From assembly GCF_001715195.1 (NCBI RefSeq), contig NZ_MDWE01000002.1:1-64000 (forward strand): 64,000 nt of DNA. Direction: 5' to 3'. This document shows positions 17,578 through 25,761 of this stretch, piece after piece (positions within the stretch are counted from its first letter, which is position 1; each line of letters opens with the position of its first letter). Source of the stretch: Rhodohalobacter halophilus (GTDB lineage Bacteria; Bacteroidota; Rhodothermia; Balneolales; Balneolaceae). Both the position numbers and the translations under genes were made by a program. The notes under the pieces are model-generated. The model was not told where the DNA came from, did not search any database, and was given only the letters and a program-made list of their open reading frames with translations.

Positions 17578-18942
17578 CTATTCTTCCTGGTTGTTAGCAT
17601 TATGATAAGATTCCAGTTCTTCTAATATTGAATTACCGTCCTTGTTTACATAGTCTTCGATTTCTTTTTCATAAAGAGGTCGATCGTAGAGCTTTTTTAT
17701 CTCAGGAAGATTTTTATTTCCATTATGATGCGGATTGATAATATAGAGGTGGTCCTGAAACTCAATATTTGTTTTGAGGAACACTGTTTTTGGCTTTTCA
17801 GGAACAAACTTAAAGGCTATTAGCCGTATCTCAATCCCTAACTCTTTTAAATGATCCGTTTCAGAAATAGCTTCTTTAAACTTCTCCTTAATTTCTGGTA
17901 GCGAAATCTCTCTGGTGCCGGAGAAGGTGGTTCGGTCAACCATATATTGAAGTTCATGATCTGCAAATAGACGATAAAATTTATGAGTGCTATTATATAC
18001 AGATTCAAAAAATGGCCAAATTGAATCTTCAAACCTTTCAGCTATAACTTCTTTAGACCGCTGGAGTTTAATTACATCTTTATCGTCTTGAGTAAGCTTG
18101 CTGCTAAATATCTTTAGTCGCTTATCCAAATCTGAGGGCTCGTTAATATCTTCACCTTTGGCAGCAGATATGTACAGTTTTAATGAGTCTGCCAAGCCAT
18201 TCCCCAAAAATTCATATAAAGATTCGAATTCAGCTGCATCTGCTTGACGTAAACCACTAAAGTAGAGGTCTTTCTGATGAGATTTAATAATTACCGGAGG
18301 CAACTTATTACTCATTAAACAATAATTCATCAACAACCTTGAGACTCGGCCATTACCATCATCAAATGGATGAATTCTAATAAATCGGTAATGCAACTCT
18401 ATTGCTTTTACCAAAGGATGTAATTCATCTTCATTCGCATACCAGTCAACTAGTTCCTGCATTTTTGCGGGAACCTCAAAAGGCTCTGCAAACTTAAATT
18501 TATCTCCACTTTTAGTTTCTACATGATTAGGAGTGGTCTTGTATTCGCCCGGATAGATTGTTTTCGTAGTAACTTTACCATCAGACGTTTTAGTTTTAAT
18601 GGTGTATGGTTCTTTTAAAATCTTGAGGTTCAGCTCTCGAATAAAGCTCTCTGACAATTGCCTACTACTTTGGGCAATATCTTCAACTAATAAGATGGCT
18701 TCCTCGTGGCCTTTGATCTCTCTTTGATCTTTATAAGGCCTCTTTGAACCTTGTCCATATTCTAGTAATTCTCTGGTTTCTCCATATGATAGCTCATTTC
18801 CTTCCAGTTTGCAGGAGTGAAAAGTCCATTCGAGATGAACTTTTTTCATAAGATTATTCTTGTACACTTCCTCTATCGGTGAAAGAACATCCAACTCTTT
18901 TTTGAGCTTATCTATTTCTTGGAGTAATGCTTTTATCTTCAT
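17578..18942 (-). CDS. Fic-domain protein with N-terminal inhibitory motif
   Basis: I place the start at the ATG at 18942 (454 aa), one base after the stop of the E2 gene (TGATATG); a longer frame to 19017 would overlap E2 by 74 bp. The inhibitory helix motif S-x3-E-G is present as SCKLEGN (Ser43, Glu48 in this numbering). The catalytic Fic motif HPFDDGNGRVSR is at 191-202, intact with His191. Fic enzymes usually transfer AMP to target proteins; an N-terminal inhibitor within the chain (class II) keeps them inactive until Glu is displaced. The remaining C-terminal half (about 260-454) includes a winged-helix-like region. It sits between CBASS and hsdS. Confidence 0.9.
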   Translation of the reverse strand: MKIKALLQEIDKLKKELDVLSPIEEVYKNNLMKKVHLEWTFHSCKLEGNELSYGETRELLEYGQGSKRPYKDQREIKGHEEAILLVEDIAQSSRQLSESFIRELNLKILKEPYTIKTKTSDGKVTTKTIYPGEYKTTPNHVETKSGDKFKFAEPFEVPAKMQELVDWYANEDELHPLVKAIELHYRFIRIHPFDDGNGRVSRLLMNYCLMSNKLPPVIIKSHQKDLYFSGLRQADAAEFESLYEFLGNGLADSLKLYISAAKGEDINEPSDLDKRLKIFSSKLTQDDKDVIKLQRSKEVIAERFEDSIWPFFESVYNSTHKFYRLFADHELQYMVDRTTFSGTREISLPEIKEKFKEAISETDHLKELGIEIRLIAFKFVPEKPKTVFLKTNIEFQDHLYIINPHHNGNKNLPEIKKLYDRPLYEKEIEDYVNKDGNSILEELESYHNANNQEE

Positions 18943-18943
18943 A

Positions 18944-19411
18944 TCAGTGCTTACTCTTAGTTGATTTTTCAAACTCGTGTTCTTCCTTTTTACTGGTGGG
19001 ATGGATACCACCACCATGCCAATCCCCCTTACCTAACCAATACTCGTAAAATTCTAACCATTCCACTGCCCAAGGAACTACTGTATGTACTAAAAACATG
19101 TCCGGATACCACTTCCTCTCTCTTACCTCTGCTGAGGGATAATAAAGACAAAGTTCTTGTTTTTTGTGAGAGTAGACATGAGGAAGCCTTTTTTTACCTT
19201 TAGCAAGTTTCAATCGCTTTGGATCAACAACAAAAACATCCACTCCAGAACCTTTTTTATAAGTCAGCTTCAACGTATAAGAATCACTTACAGGGGTAGG
19301 AGTAACGGTATGAGTCCAAGACAGACTAATTTCATTACTAAAAGTCACCTTTGAATCTGGAAAATAAGACTTCAAAGCTCCCGCCTGACTGGAAAGTGGT
19401 ATTCTATTCAT
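18944..19411 (-). CDS. CBASS E2-like protein (type II-short)
   Basis: 155 aa. The core is LPHVYSHKKQELCLYYP, followed by WYPDMFLVHTVVPWAVEWLE and YEYWLGKGDWHGGG. This is the E2 (ubiquitin-conjugating-like) pattern of CBASS operons that lack the E1 and JAB partners. Cys88, in ELCLY, is the only cysteine and matches the catalytic position. Related E2 proteins attach the CD-NTase C-terminus to a target and so prime signalling. The ATG overlaps the CD-NTase stop by 8 bp with GGGAG upstream, so the two are made together. Confidence 0.85.
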   Translation of the reverse strand: MNRIPLSSQAGALKSYFPDSKVTFSNEISLSWTHTVTPTPVSDSYTLKLTYKKGSGVDVFVVDPKRLKLAKGKKRLPHVYSHKKQELCLYYPSAEVRERKWYPDMFLVHTVVPWAVEWLEFYEYWLGKGDWHGGGIHPTSKKEEHEFEKSTKSKH

Positions 19412-20618
19412 CCTTTAATCTCCCATAGTTATCATGATCTTTAACTTTAGTTCTCCCTGCAGTACCTAGAACTCCAGTACCAACTCCCATCATTTTCTGA
19501 CCGGACTCTCTCAGTGACTTTGAATTATCTGCTAAGTTTGTAAAAGCTTCATTAACTACTTGTTTACCAAGTGGCTTTTCAAAAGCTTTTTGGATGTTGT
19601 GTAATCCAGGTTGTTCCAAGGCAGAGAGGATTTCTTCTTTGGCTTTAACTAACCAATCAAAAAAGGCTTTCTTTCTCTCAGGGAAATGCTCCCATTTATC
19701 TGCAAAATTCTCCTCTTTGGGATTGACAGGGTTTTCAACCCAGGCTGTACCATCCTCTTTGAATTTAATATGACCTTTCATTCCGTTTAAAATTGAAACA
19801 AGGGCTTCATATACATTGTCTTCTTGGTTATAGGCTTTAGCAGCAAGAGTTGTGATAATGATAGAAATAGGTTTCTTCTCGTCCTCCCCAAACATCAAGT
19901 CACGATGTCTTTTCAGAATTTGAATCGCTCTTTGAAGAGGTGTCTTTACACTCCATTCTGGAACATCTTCAATACTCCTCTCCATTTTCATGGCAGCTTC
20001 TTTCAAAAGACGATCACGAATAGGTTTCATTTCCTCCTTAAACCACTCCGAATAACCCTTCGGATTTGTTTTCGGCCATTCAGATCTATTATTAGAATCA
20101 TAGTGAGAATGCTCATTATCTGTCATTCTAAGCGCATTTTGATACAAGTTTTTATCAACTACCCCTTCAAATAGTAGTTCTCTAAAATCATCAGGAATAG
20201 CAGGAAGAATGTCCATGTGAAATTTTGTGCCTTCTGCATAATTTAAGGTCCAACAACGCTGCCCTTCCTCATCTAAATGTTCTTTATAACGCCCTTTTCT
20301 TAGTTCATCTCCAACTTTAAGCTTAAGATCTGACTGTGTATCTAAGGGAGGAAGACTTTCCAGCTTGCAAATTAGGTCTATATCAAACTGTCCATCTTTA
20401 TTAATGGGTTTTATCATTGTGCCGAGTAAAAAGGAACCTTGCGGTTCGATAGATGGATTTAAATCCGCCAAGGATGAGCCTTCTCTTTGTAAATACTCAC
20501 CAACTGCTTTGTATCTATCTTTTGCTTCTTCGATCTGTGTATCTGTTAAATCAAGTGATCGTCCCAATTCCTCAAGGATATCCCCGTATTGGGTGATTTT
20601 TTGCTCATTAGTAATCAT
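19404..20618 (-). CDS. CBASS CD-NTase (cGAS/DncV-like nucleotidyltransferase)
   Basis: 404 aa. The catalytic core has IEPQGSFLLGT (Gly61-Ser62), FDIDLIC (Asp79, Asp81) and FHMDILPAIPD (Asp136), the GS...DxD...D set of active CD-NTases. After phage sensing, such enzymes make a cyclic oligonucleotide that activates the effector, here the SAVED protein encoded just upstream. The C-terminal tail is Gly-rich (about 378-388) then charged and ends RLKDE, not the Gly/Ala end typical of E1/E2-processed enzymes. The ATG overlaps the cap5 stop by 11 bp. Confidence 0.92.
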   Translation of the reverse strand: MITNEQKITQYGDILEELGRSLDLTDTQIEEAKDRYKAVGEYLQREGSSLADLNPSIEPQGSFLLGTMIKPINKDGQFDIDLICKLESLPPLDTQSDLKLKVGDELRKGRYKEHLDEEGQRCWTLNYAEGTKFHMDILPAIPDDFRELLFEGVVDKNLYQNALRMTDNEHSHYDSNNRSEWPKTNPKGYSEWFKEEMKPIRDRLLKEAAMKMERSIEDVPEWSVKTPLQRAIQILKRHRDLMFGEDEKKPISIIITTLAAKAYNQEDNVYEALVSILNGMKGHIKFKEDGTAWVENPVNPKEENFADKWEHFPERKKAFFDWLVKAKEEILSALEQPGLHNIQKAFEKPLGKQVVNEAFTNLADNSKSLRESGQKMMGVGTGVLGTAGRTKVKDHDNYGRLKDE

Positions 20619-21756
20619 GTCTGGCCTCTTGCCTTTTTGTTATTGTTAATGTCTCGATAAATCCATCTCTGCTTGAATTTTGGTCGTAAATTTTCATCGG
20701 TAATTCTGCTTTTGGTTGCCACACTCGCCCAAACTCAATAGCTGTAGAATTAGGCATAGCAGGAAACACATGTATCAAGCTATCCTGACCATGCGCCTTC
20801 TTAACTTCTTCAAAAACCTCTCTTACCCTGCTCCTAAAATTTTCCAGAGTTTTATCTGACCTGATTAGATCCTTCCCCGGCTTAGGGGCCGTTAACTTCC
20901 AGATAGAACTATCTTCTCCCATCACCTTTTCAATTCTACTCTCCTCTATTTCAGCTGTTATTGAAATATTTAATACTGGCTCTCCATCAGTATTATCTGG
21001 TTTGATAACTTCAAAATCGATAGGAGCATCGTCTTCGGGGTGTTTCCATGTCTCCGGCTCTCTTAAACGAGTATAAACTTTTGCTCTGAAGATTTCTGAG
21101 AAAAGCACTCCTAATTGTATTAACAAGGGTTGTGGTGCTAATCCAAAAATTGAAAAATGAGGCACATCAGTAGTTTCTTTCAACCGACCCAATTCAGTGT
21201 CAAAATTCCGTTGCAAAGATTCAGACTGTATCTCCCAGTACCTATCTTCTTCATCTTTATGAGGACTAGCCATACTAAGCTCGATAGGTTTATCAGTGGC
21301 CGGATAAAACTCCGGTTTCATTGAATTCACAGCTTCTTTAAAGGTAAGAGGCGAACCATGGTCACCAATTTTTGCCCCATATAACACGATATGAGATCTC
21401 ATTTCTTCATCAATACCACTCACCGTATTGATTCTTTCCTCATGCTTTCTCTTCATCTCCTTTAGCCGTGATACAGAATGCCCATCAACATCATGACTAT
21501 CTACAAGTCTATGATGTCTATCGCAAAGTAGCATAAGGTTAGATAAATCGTCCCCCAGTTCTTCCGAGAGGGTTTCATGACCTCTTGGACCGCCCGGTTT
21601 ATCAGCAATTATATGAGCTATATAGGCTTGGTTAAATTCCGATTTAGTTGTCGGATCTTGATAAAGTTTTTCATTACAGCCCTCATATTGACATCTACCA
21701 GCAGCAATCCCCCAAAGTATATATCTATTAATTGATGATATGCTTGATATGGACAT
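20608..21756 (-). CDS. cap5: CBASS effector Cap5, HNH nuclease fused to SAVED domain
   Basis: 382 aa. The N-terminal HNH domain reads GRCQYEGCNEKL (Cys22, Cys27), AYIAHIIADKPGG (His48) and DLSNLMLLCDRHHRLVD (Asn73, Cys78, His81, His82), a treble-clef nuclease with an intact site. The C-terminal part (about 130-375) matches the SAVED sensor of Cap4/Cap5: FSIFGLAPQPLLIQLG, then a late HVFPAMPNSTAIEFGRV. SAVED binds the CD-NTase product and oligomerises, turning on DNA degradation that kills or arrests the infected cell. The gene starts 1 bp after the hsdM stop, so it is clearly in that operon. Confidence 0.92.
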   Translation of the reverse strand: MSISSISSINRYILWGIAAGRCQYEGCNEKLYQDPTTKSEFNQAYIAHIIADKPGGPRGHETLSEELGDDLSNLMLLCDRHHRLVDSHDVDGHSVSRLKEMKRKHEERINTVSGIDEEMRSHIVLYGAKIGDHGSPLTFKEAVNSMKPEFYPATDKPIELSMASPHKDEEDRYWEIQSESLQRNFDTELGRLKETTDVPHFSIFGLAPQPLLIQLGVLFSEIFRAKVYTRLREPETWKHPEDDAPIDFEVIKPDNTDGEPVLNISITAEIEESRIEKVMGEDSSIWKLTAPKPGKDLIRSDKTLENFRSRVREVFEEVKKAHGQDSLIHVFPAMPNSTAIEFGRVWQPKAELPMKIYDQNSSRDGFIETLTITKRQEARHDY

Positions 21757-21757
21757 C

Positions 21758-23248
21758 CTAAAACCCCAATTCCTTTAGATATTCATCCATCTCGCTTCGC
21801 ACCTCAGCCAGCTCTTGTTCAAGCAGTTCAATTTCATTTTGTACCGCCGGGATGTCCACTTCTTCCTCTTCCTCAAATGTATCCACATAGCGGGGGATAT
21901 TGAGGTTGTATTCGTTCTCTTCCAATTCCTCCGGCCGGGCCTCGTAGCTGTATTTGTCTATGGTTTCATAGTCGCGGTACGTTTGGGAGATTTTTTCGAG
22001 ATCCTGTTCCCGGAGCTTGTTTTGTTTCTTACCATCCCGGTATTCACGACTGGCGTCAATGAATAACACGTTTTCTCTGCTCCGGTTTTTCTTAAAGACC
22101 AACAAGGCGGCCGGAATACCCGTGCCAAAAAAGAGCTGTTCCGGCAGTCCAATCACGGCATCCAGTAGGTTCTCTTTTATAAACTGCTCACGAATCTTGG
22201 CTTCGCGGCTACCCCGGAACAACACCCCGTGCGGAACTACCACCACCATTCGCCCGTGTTCATTCAGGCTTTCCACCATGTGGGTGATGAATCCGTAATC
22301 TCCTTTCGTTTTTGGAGGAATTCCACGCCAAAAACGATTGAAGGGATCGTGTTCGGCCTCTTTTACTCCCCATTTTTTTAACGAGAACGGCGGATTGGCT
22401 GCAACCACATCAAACTTCATAAGTTTATCATCCTCGGTCAGTTTGGGATTTTTGATGGTATCGCCCCATTCTATTCTTGCGTTGTCAATATCGTGCAGAA
22501 ACATATTCATTTTACAGAGTGCCCACGTACTCCCGTTACTCTCTTGCCCATAGACGGAGTAGTTTCTATCAGGCACTTGCTGAACAAGCTTGATCAACAG
22601 GGAACCTGAACCACAGGTAGGATCATACAGTCGTTCGCCTGACTGGGGTTGTAGCAAAAGCGCCATTAATTCGGAGACTTCAGATGGCGTATAGAACTCT
22701 CCGCCTTTTTTACCTGCATCGGATGCAAAGTTTTGAATCAGAAACTCGTAGGTATCTCCAATGATGTCATTCTTACCCGTTCTGGACGGTCGAAAATCGA
22801 GTACCGGATCACTAAAATCTTCAATTAAACTTTTCAGTCGCGAATTGCGGTCTTTTGTCTCACCAAGAGCGGTTGTTGAATTGAAGTCAATATTCCGGAA
22901 TACTCCATCCAGCTTTTCTTTGTTGTTCTCTTCAATATCGTGCAGCGCTTTATTGATAACTTCCCCAATATTCGGTTCGTTACGCTGACTATAAATATGA
23001 TCATAGGTGCAATGCTTGGGAAGAACAAACCGCTCCCTTTTCAAAGCACGCTTAATGCGCTCCTCATTACCATTATATTCTTTCTGGAGCTGCTCCATCC
23101 GATCTTTACGCAAATCCGACAGATACTTGATAAAAAGAAATACGAGGATGTAGTTTTTGTATTCAGAAGCATCTACTACACCCCGAAACGTATTACATGC
23201 TTCCCATGCTACCGAGTTGATTTTGTCCTGTGAAATTTCCTGGCTCAT
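21758..23248 (-). CDS. hsdM: Type I restriction-modification DNA methyltransferase subunit HsdM
   Basis: 496 aa. The N-terminal HsdM helical domain (about 1-150) is followed by the N6-adenine methyltransferase core: GGEFYTPSEV, SAM-binding DPTCGSGSLL (209-218), and catalytic NPPF (285-288). The C-terminus (about 460-496) is a coiled coil for HsdS contact. It methylates adenine in the target set by HsdS and protects host DNA. It starts 4 bp after the upstream half-length S-like gene and is followed at 1 bp by cap5. All key motifs are intact. Confidence 0.95.
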   Translation of the reverse strand: MSQEISQDKINSVAWEACNTFRGVVDASEYKNYILVFLFIKYLSDLRKDRMEQLQKEYNGNEERIKRALKRERFVLPKHCTYDHIYSQRNEPNIGEVINKALHDIEENNKEKLDGVFRNIDFNSTTALGETKDRNSRLKSLIEDFSDPVLDFRPSRTGKNDIIGDTYEFLIQNFASDAGKKGGEFYTPSEVSELMALLLQPQSGERLYDPTCGSGSLLIKLVQQVPDRNYSVYGQESNGSTWALCKMNMFLHDIDNARIEWGDTIKNPKLTEDDKLMKFDVVAANPPFSLKKWGVKEAEHDPFNRFWRGIPPKTKGDYGFITHMVESLNEHGRMVVVVPHGVLFRGSREAKIREQFIKENLLDAVIGLPEQLFFGTGIPAALLVFKKNRSRENVLFIDASREYRDGKKQNKLREQDLEKISQTYRDYETIDKYSYEARPEELEENEYNLNIPRYVDTFEEEEEVDIPAVQNEIELLEQELAEVRSEMDEYLKELGF

Positions 23249-23252
23249 AATG

Positions 23253-23819
23253 TTATTGTCTTAAGATGTTTTTTGTTATCGCCTGAACTAGCTTCTTTCT
23301 GGCAATCACTAGCCGGTTCAAAATTTCTGATTCTTTTTCTTCTAAAATTTTTAGTGACACGATCTTTTTTTGGACATCCAAATCCGGCAGTTCAATCTTT
23401 AATTTTCTTAGATATTTGATGGAAAGTGAACTAATATTAGTGCCTGTTGCGCCTTTTTCAAGCTCCCATTGGGTCCGGGGCAAATTCAGATACCATTGCA
23501 AATATTCTGGCAGAATCCCATCGCGTGTTACCCGAATTATAAACAGTGAAGAAGAAGCAACGGAAGTACAGCTATACTTTTCGGGGACAATAGCTGAAGA
23601 AAATTTACTCCCCTTGGCAGGTAGCAGAATATCTCCTGATTGTAAATAATCATCCCTATCAATATTTACAGATTCCTGAATATAGACCACATGCCCCTCA
23701 TCAATACAGCCCCCTTCAGTTAGATTGTTTACTTGAAAATAGGCCACTGTTCCCTTTTCAGAAGAGCTATATGAGCTCCCAAAGTGAATATCAGCGATAT
23801 TTTCAAATAATTTATCCAT
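23253..23819 (-). CDS. Half-length HsdS-like protein (single target-recognition domain)
   Basis: 188 aa. It matches one half of a specificity subunit: the N-terminal MDKLFENIADIHFGSSY, a GDILLPAKGS turn, a GTNISSLSIKYLRKLKIELP end of the TRD, and the C-terminal helix VQKKIVSLKILEEKESEILN. There is no second TRD, so it is about 40 percent of normal length and looks complete as such. It is the first gene of the operon and lies 4 bp before hsdM. It could dimerise into a working S unit, alter specificity, or bind an unmethylated target as a regulator. Confidence 0.8.
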   Translation of the reverse strand: MDKLFENIADIHFGSSYSSSEKGTVAYFQVNNLTEGGCIDEGHVVYIQESVNIDRDDYLQSGDILLPAKGSKFSSAIVPEKYSCTSVASSSLFIIRVTRDGILPEYLQWYLNLPRTQWELEKGATGTNISSLSIKYLRKLKIELPDLDVQKKIVSLKILEEKESEILNRLVIARKKLVQAITKNILRQ

Positions 23820-23871
23820 TGTAGAATGATTACAAGGTAATAAATTTAATTTACTTCACAAAATTCCTGTT

Positions 23872-23890
23872 ATTGTAGAACTTCTACAAT
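23872..23890. promoter_or_regulatory. Palindromic operator upstream of the R-M/CBASS operon
   Basis: A perfect 9-bp inverted repeat, ATTGTAGAA-C-TTCTACAAT, lies 53 bp upstream of the first start codon. A further half-site, ATTGTAGAA, covers the start codon itself at 23818-23826. This suggests repression by a dimeric regulator. None is obvious nearby, though the half-length S protein is one candidate. Confidence 0.6.
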
Positions 23891-24065
23891 CAATACATAT
23901 GCAATAAGAAGTTAATTAAATGATTACATCTAAAATAGAAGGGAGAGTGAAGGCATGGTGTCAGGGCATTCAATCGCTCAGATTTCAGAATTTATAGTTC
24001 TGAACTTATACCGAGCTTGTTGTATCAATTCATGAATTGACTTATTTCACACCCGAAACGTGATT

Positions 24066-25121
24066 TCATTTTCTTGATTTGAACTGCTGCCAGACCGTTA
24101 CAGCTAACGTAATGACGGTTATAGGTATCACAAACCAGATCATGACGGAGCTGAATACGGGTAGCGCATCGTGGTGTGTGGCTGCCAGTATCAGGTAGAG
24201 TGTATATGCGGAATAGTATCCCAAAAAGAGAATACCTTCACCGCGGCTGATGATTCCGCCGCTAAAAAAGATCGGCAGGCAAGCTAGTGCCACGGCAATC
24301 ATTACCGGAATATCGAATTGAATCATTGAATCTGATATATCAATCCCATCGGCGGCAAACAGTGCTGAAATACCCAGCACGCCCAGGATATTAAAGATAT
24401 TACTGCCAATCACATTACCAACGGCAATCTCACGTTCACCGCGAATAACCGCCATTATGGAAGTAACTACTTCCGGCATGGATGTGCCCGCAGCAACAAT
24501 AGTTAACCCGATGATGGTTTCACTCAGGCCGAAATTTTGCGCAAGATAGACTGCACCATCCAGGAACCAGTTGGAACCTGCCATCAGCAATCCAAGTCCG
24601 CTGGCAGCCATGATGATATTCAGAATCCACCCTTTCTTTTTTACCGGAGTCTCACCTGCTTCTACAGGTTCTGCGTTTCTTCGGCTCCCCACGATTAGAA
24701 AAGATGTATAGATGATGAGTCCGGCTGTCAGTGCAATTCCCTCGATCCGGCTCAGCACCCCGTTCAACGATAAGAGCAACAATACAACCGAAAGAGTGAT
24801 CATAAAGGGCACATCCATCCGCAGAAGCTTTCTGGAGACAGAGAGCGGCAGGATCACAGCCGATACGCCAAGGATAAACAGTATGTTGAAAATGTTGCTT
24901 CCCACTACCGTTCCAAAAGTAATGCCCTCTTTGCCGGTCAGTGATGACTCTATCCCCACTGCCAGTTCAGGTGAACTGGTTCCGAATGCCACAACCGTCA
25001 GACCGACAACTAATGATGAAATACGAAAATTGAGGGCAATTCCCGATGAGCCTTTTACAAGCAGTTCGGCACCGGCTATCAGAAGCAGTAAACCTGTAAT
25101 GAATAGAATAATGGTCATCAA
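24066..25121 (-). CDS. Na+/Ca2+ antiporter (CaCA family, YrbG-like)
   Basis: 351 aa with about ten membrane segments. The two alpha-repeats of CaCA exchangers are clear: VAFGTSSPELAVGIESS with FGTVVGSNIFNILFILG in the first half, and VAAGTSMPEVVTSIMAV with VGNVIGSNIFNILGVLG in the second. The GTSxPE and GSNIFN motifs line the ion site, including the conserved acidic residues. A cytosolic loop lies near residue 160. It would exchange Ca2+ for Na+ across the inner membrane. It is an odd passenger in a defence island, sitting between the R-M operon and the Rep module. Confidence 0.9.
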   Translation of the reverse strand: MMTIILFITGLLLLIAGAELLVKGSSGIALNFRISSLVVGLTVVAFGTSSPELAVGIESSLTGKEGITFGTVVGSNIFNILFILGVSAVILPLSVSRKLLRMDVPFMITLSVVLLLLSLNGVLSRIEGIALTAGLIIYTSFLIVGSRRNAEPVEAGETPVKKKGWILNIIMAASGLGLLMAGSNWFLDGAVYLAQNFGLSETIIGLTIVAAGTSMPEVVTSIMAVIRGEREIAVGNVIGSNIFNILGVLGISALFAADGIDISDSMIQFDIPVMIAVALACLPIFFSGGIISRGEGILFLGYYSAYTLYLILAATHHDALPVFSSVMIWFVIPITVITLAVTVWQQFKSRK

Positions 25122-25410
25122 AGAAGAAGGTTATGAATGGAGAACATCTCTTCTTATAGTACAAAGATCTGTGATGATAAAGCGAATTGAGTAATCGTTG
25201 TGGCGTATTGGGTATTCTCGATTTTTTATAAATCAAATACGGAATTACCGATTTCCTTAATAAAACTGGCCTTCTATGAGTATTTCAAACATCTATGGAA
25301 TTGCATGGAATCTCCCGGAATTAAATGAGTTCTCTGGAATTAGCATTTCTATCTATCGGTTTTCTCTTCATCTTTCTATCAGATCATTAAAAAAACCATC
25401 TGTTTTTCTC

Positions 25411-25642
25411 TGCTAAGCTGCTGAATAGTGCTAAAGAGTAGGTAAAACGGGCTTTTATGACTGTATAAAGCGATTATTGGTCAAGCAGTTTGTTTAACAA
25501 ATTGCTAATAAGTGCTAACTACTGCTAAGAAATTTAGCAACGATTAGCACCTCTTAGCAGGGTTTAGCAGTAGATATTATTAATAGAATTGATGTTTTTG
25601 ATAGTGTATGGATAATTTTATTAGACTTTTTAGCAGTTAGCA
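25411..25642. repeat. Helically phased TGCTAA iterons, possible replication origin
   Basis: Eleven exact copies of TGCTAA or its complement lie in this stretch. Seven in a row start at 25503, 25513, 25523 (forward) and 25534, 25544, 25554, 25564 (reverse), at 10 or 11 bp steps, so all face one side of the helix and form a large inverted array. Outer copies lie at 25411, 25429, 25630 and 25637. The array sits between the Rep-like helicase 3' end and the antiporter start. Iterons next to a Rep gene suggest an origin. The flanks of this 640-bp gap are AT-rich without genes. Confidence 0.7.
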
Positions 25643-25687
25643 GTGTTTTGTTAAATTTAACATCCCATTTTTCCTAGTAAAGTACTT

Positions 25688-25756
25688 CAACCACCCCTGC
25701 CCTCCGGACGAGACCTCGGAAGGCGGGCCTGGCCCCTCCTTGAGAAGGAGGGGAAA
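25688..25756. repeat. Hairpin repeat of the DUF559-associated family, with an insertion
   Basis: The stretch begins CAACCACCCCTGCCCT and ends CCCCTCCTTGAGAAGGAGGG. It matches the hairpin repeats found throughout 41-50 kb, with about 30 extra bases in the middle that themselves form a GC-rich inverted repeat. It lies just downstream of the Rep gene's stop and may serve as its terminator. Confidence 0.65.
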
Positions 25757-25761
25757 TTCTA

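Noticed and set aside
18943-19017. Upstream 25 codons of the Fic frame
   Set aside because: They lie within the E2 gene, and a coupled ATG follows directly after the E2 stop.
25411-25642. CRISPR or tandem satellite reading of the TGCTAA cluster
   Set aside because: Units are six bases at helical spacing in both orientations, which fits protein-binding iterons.
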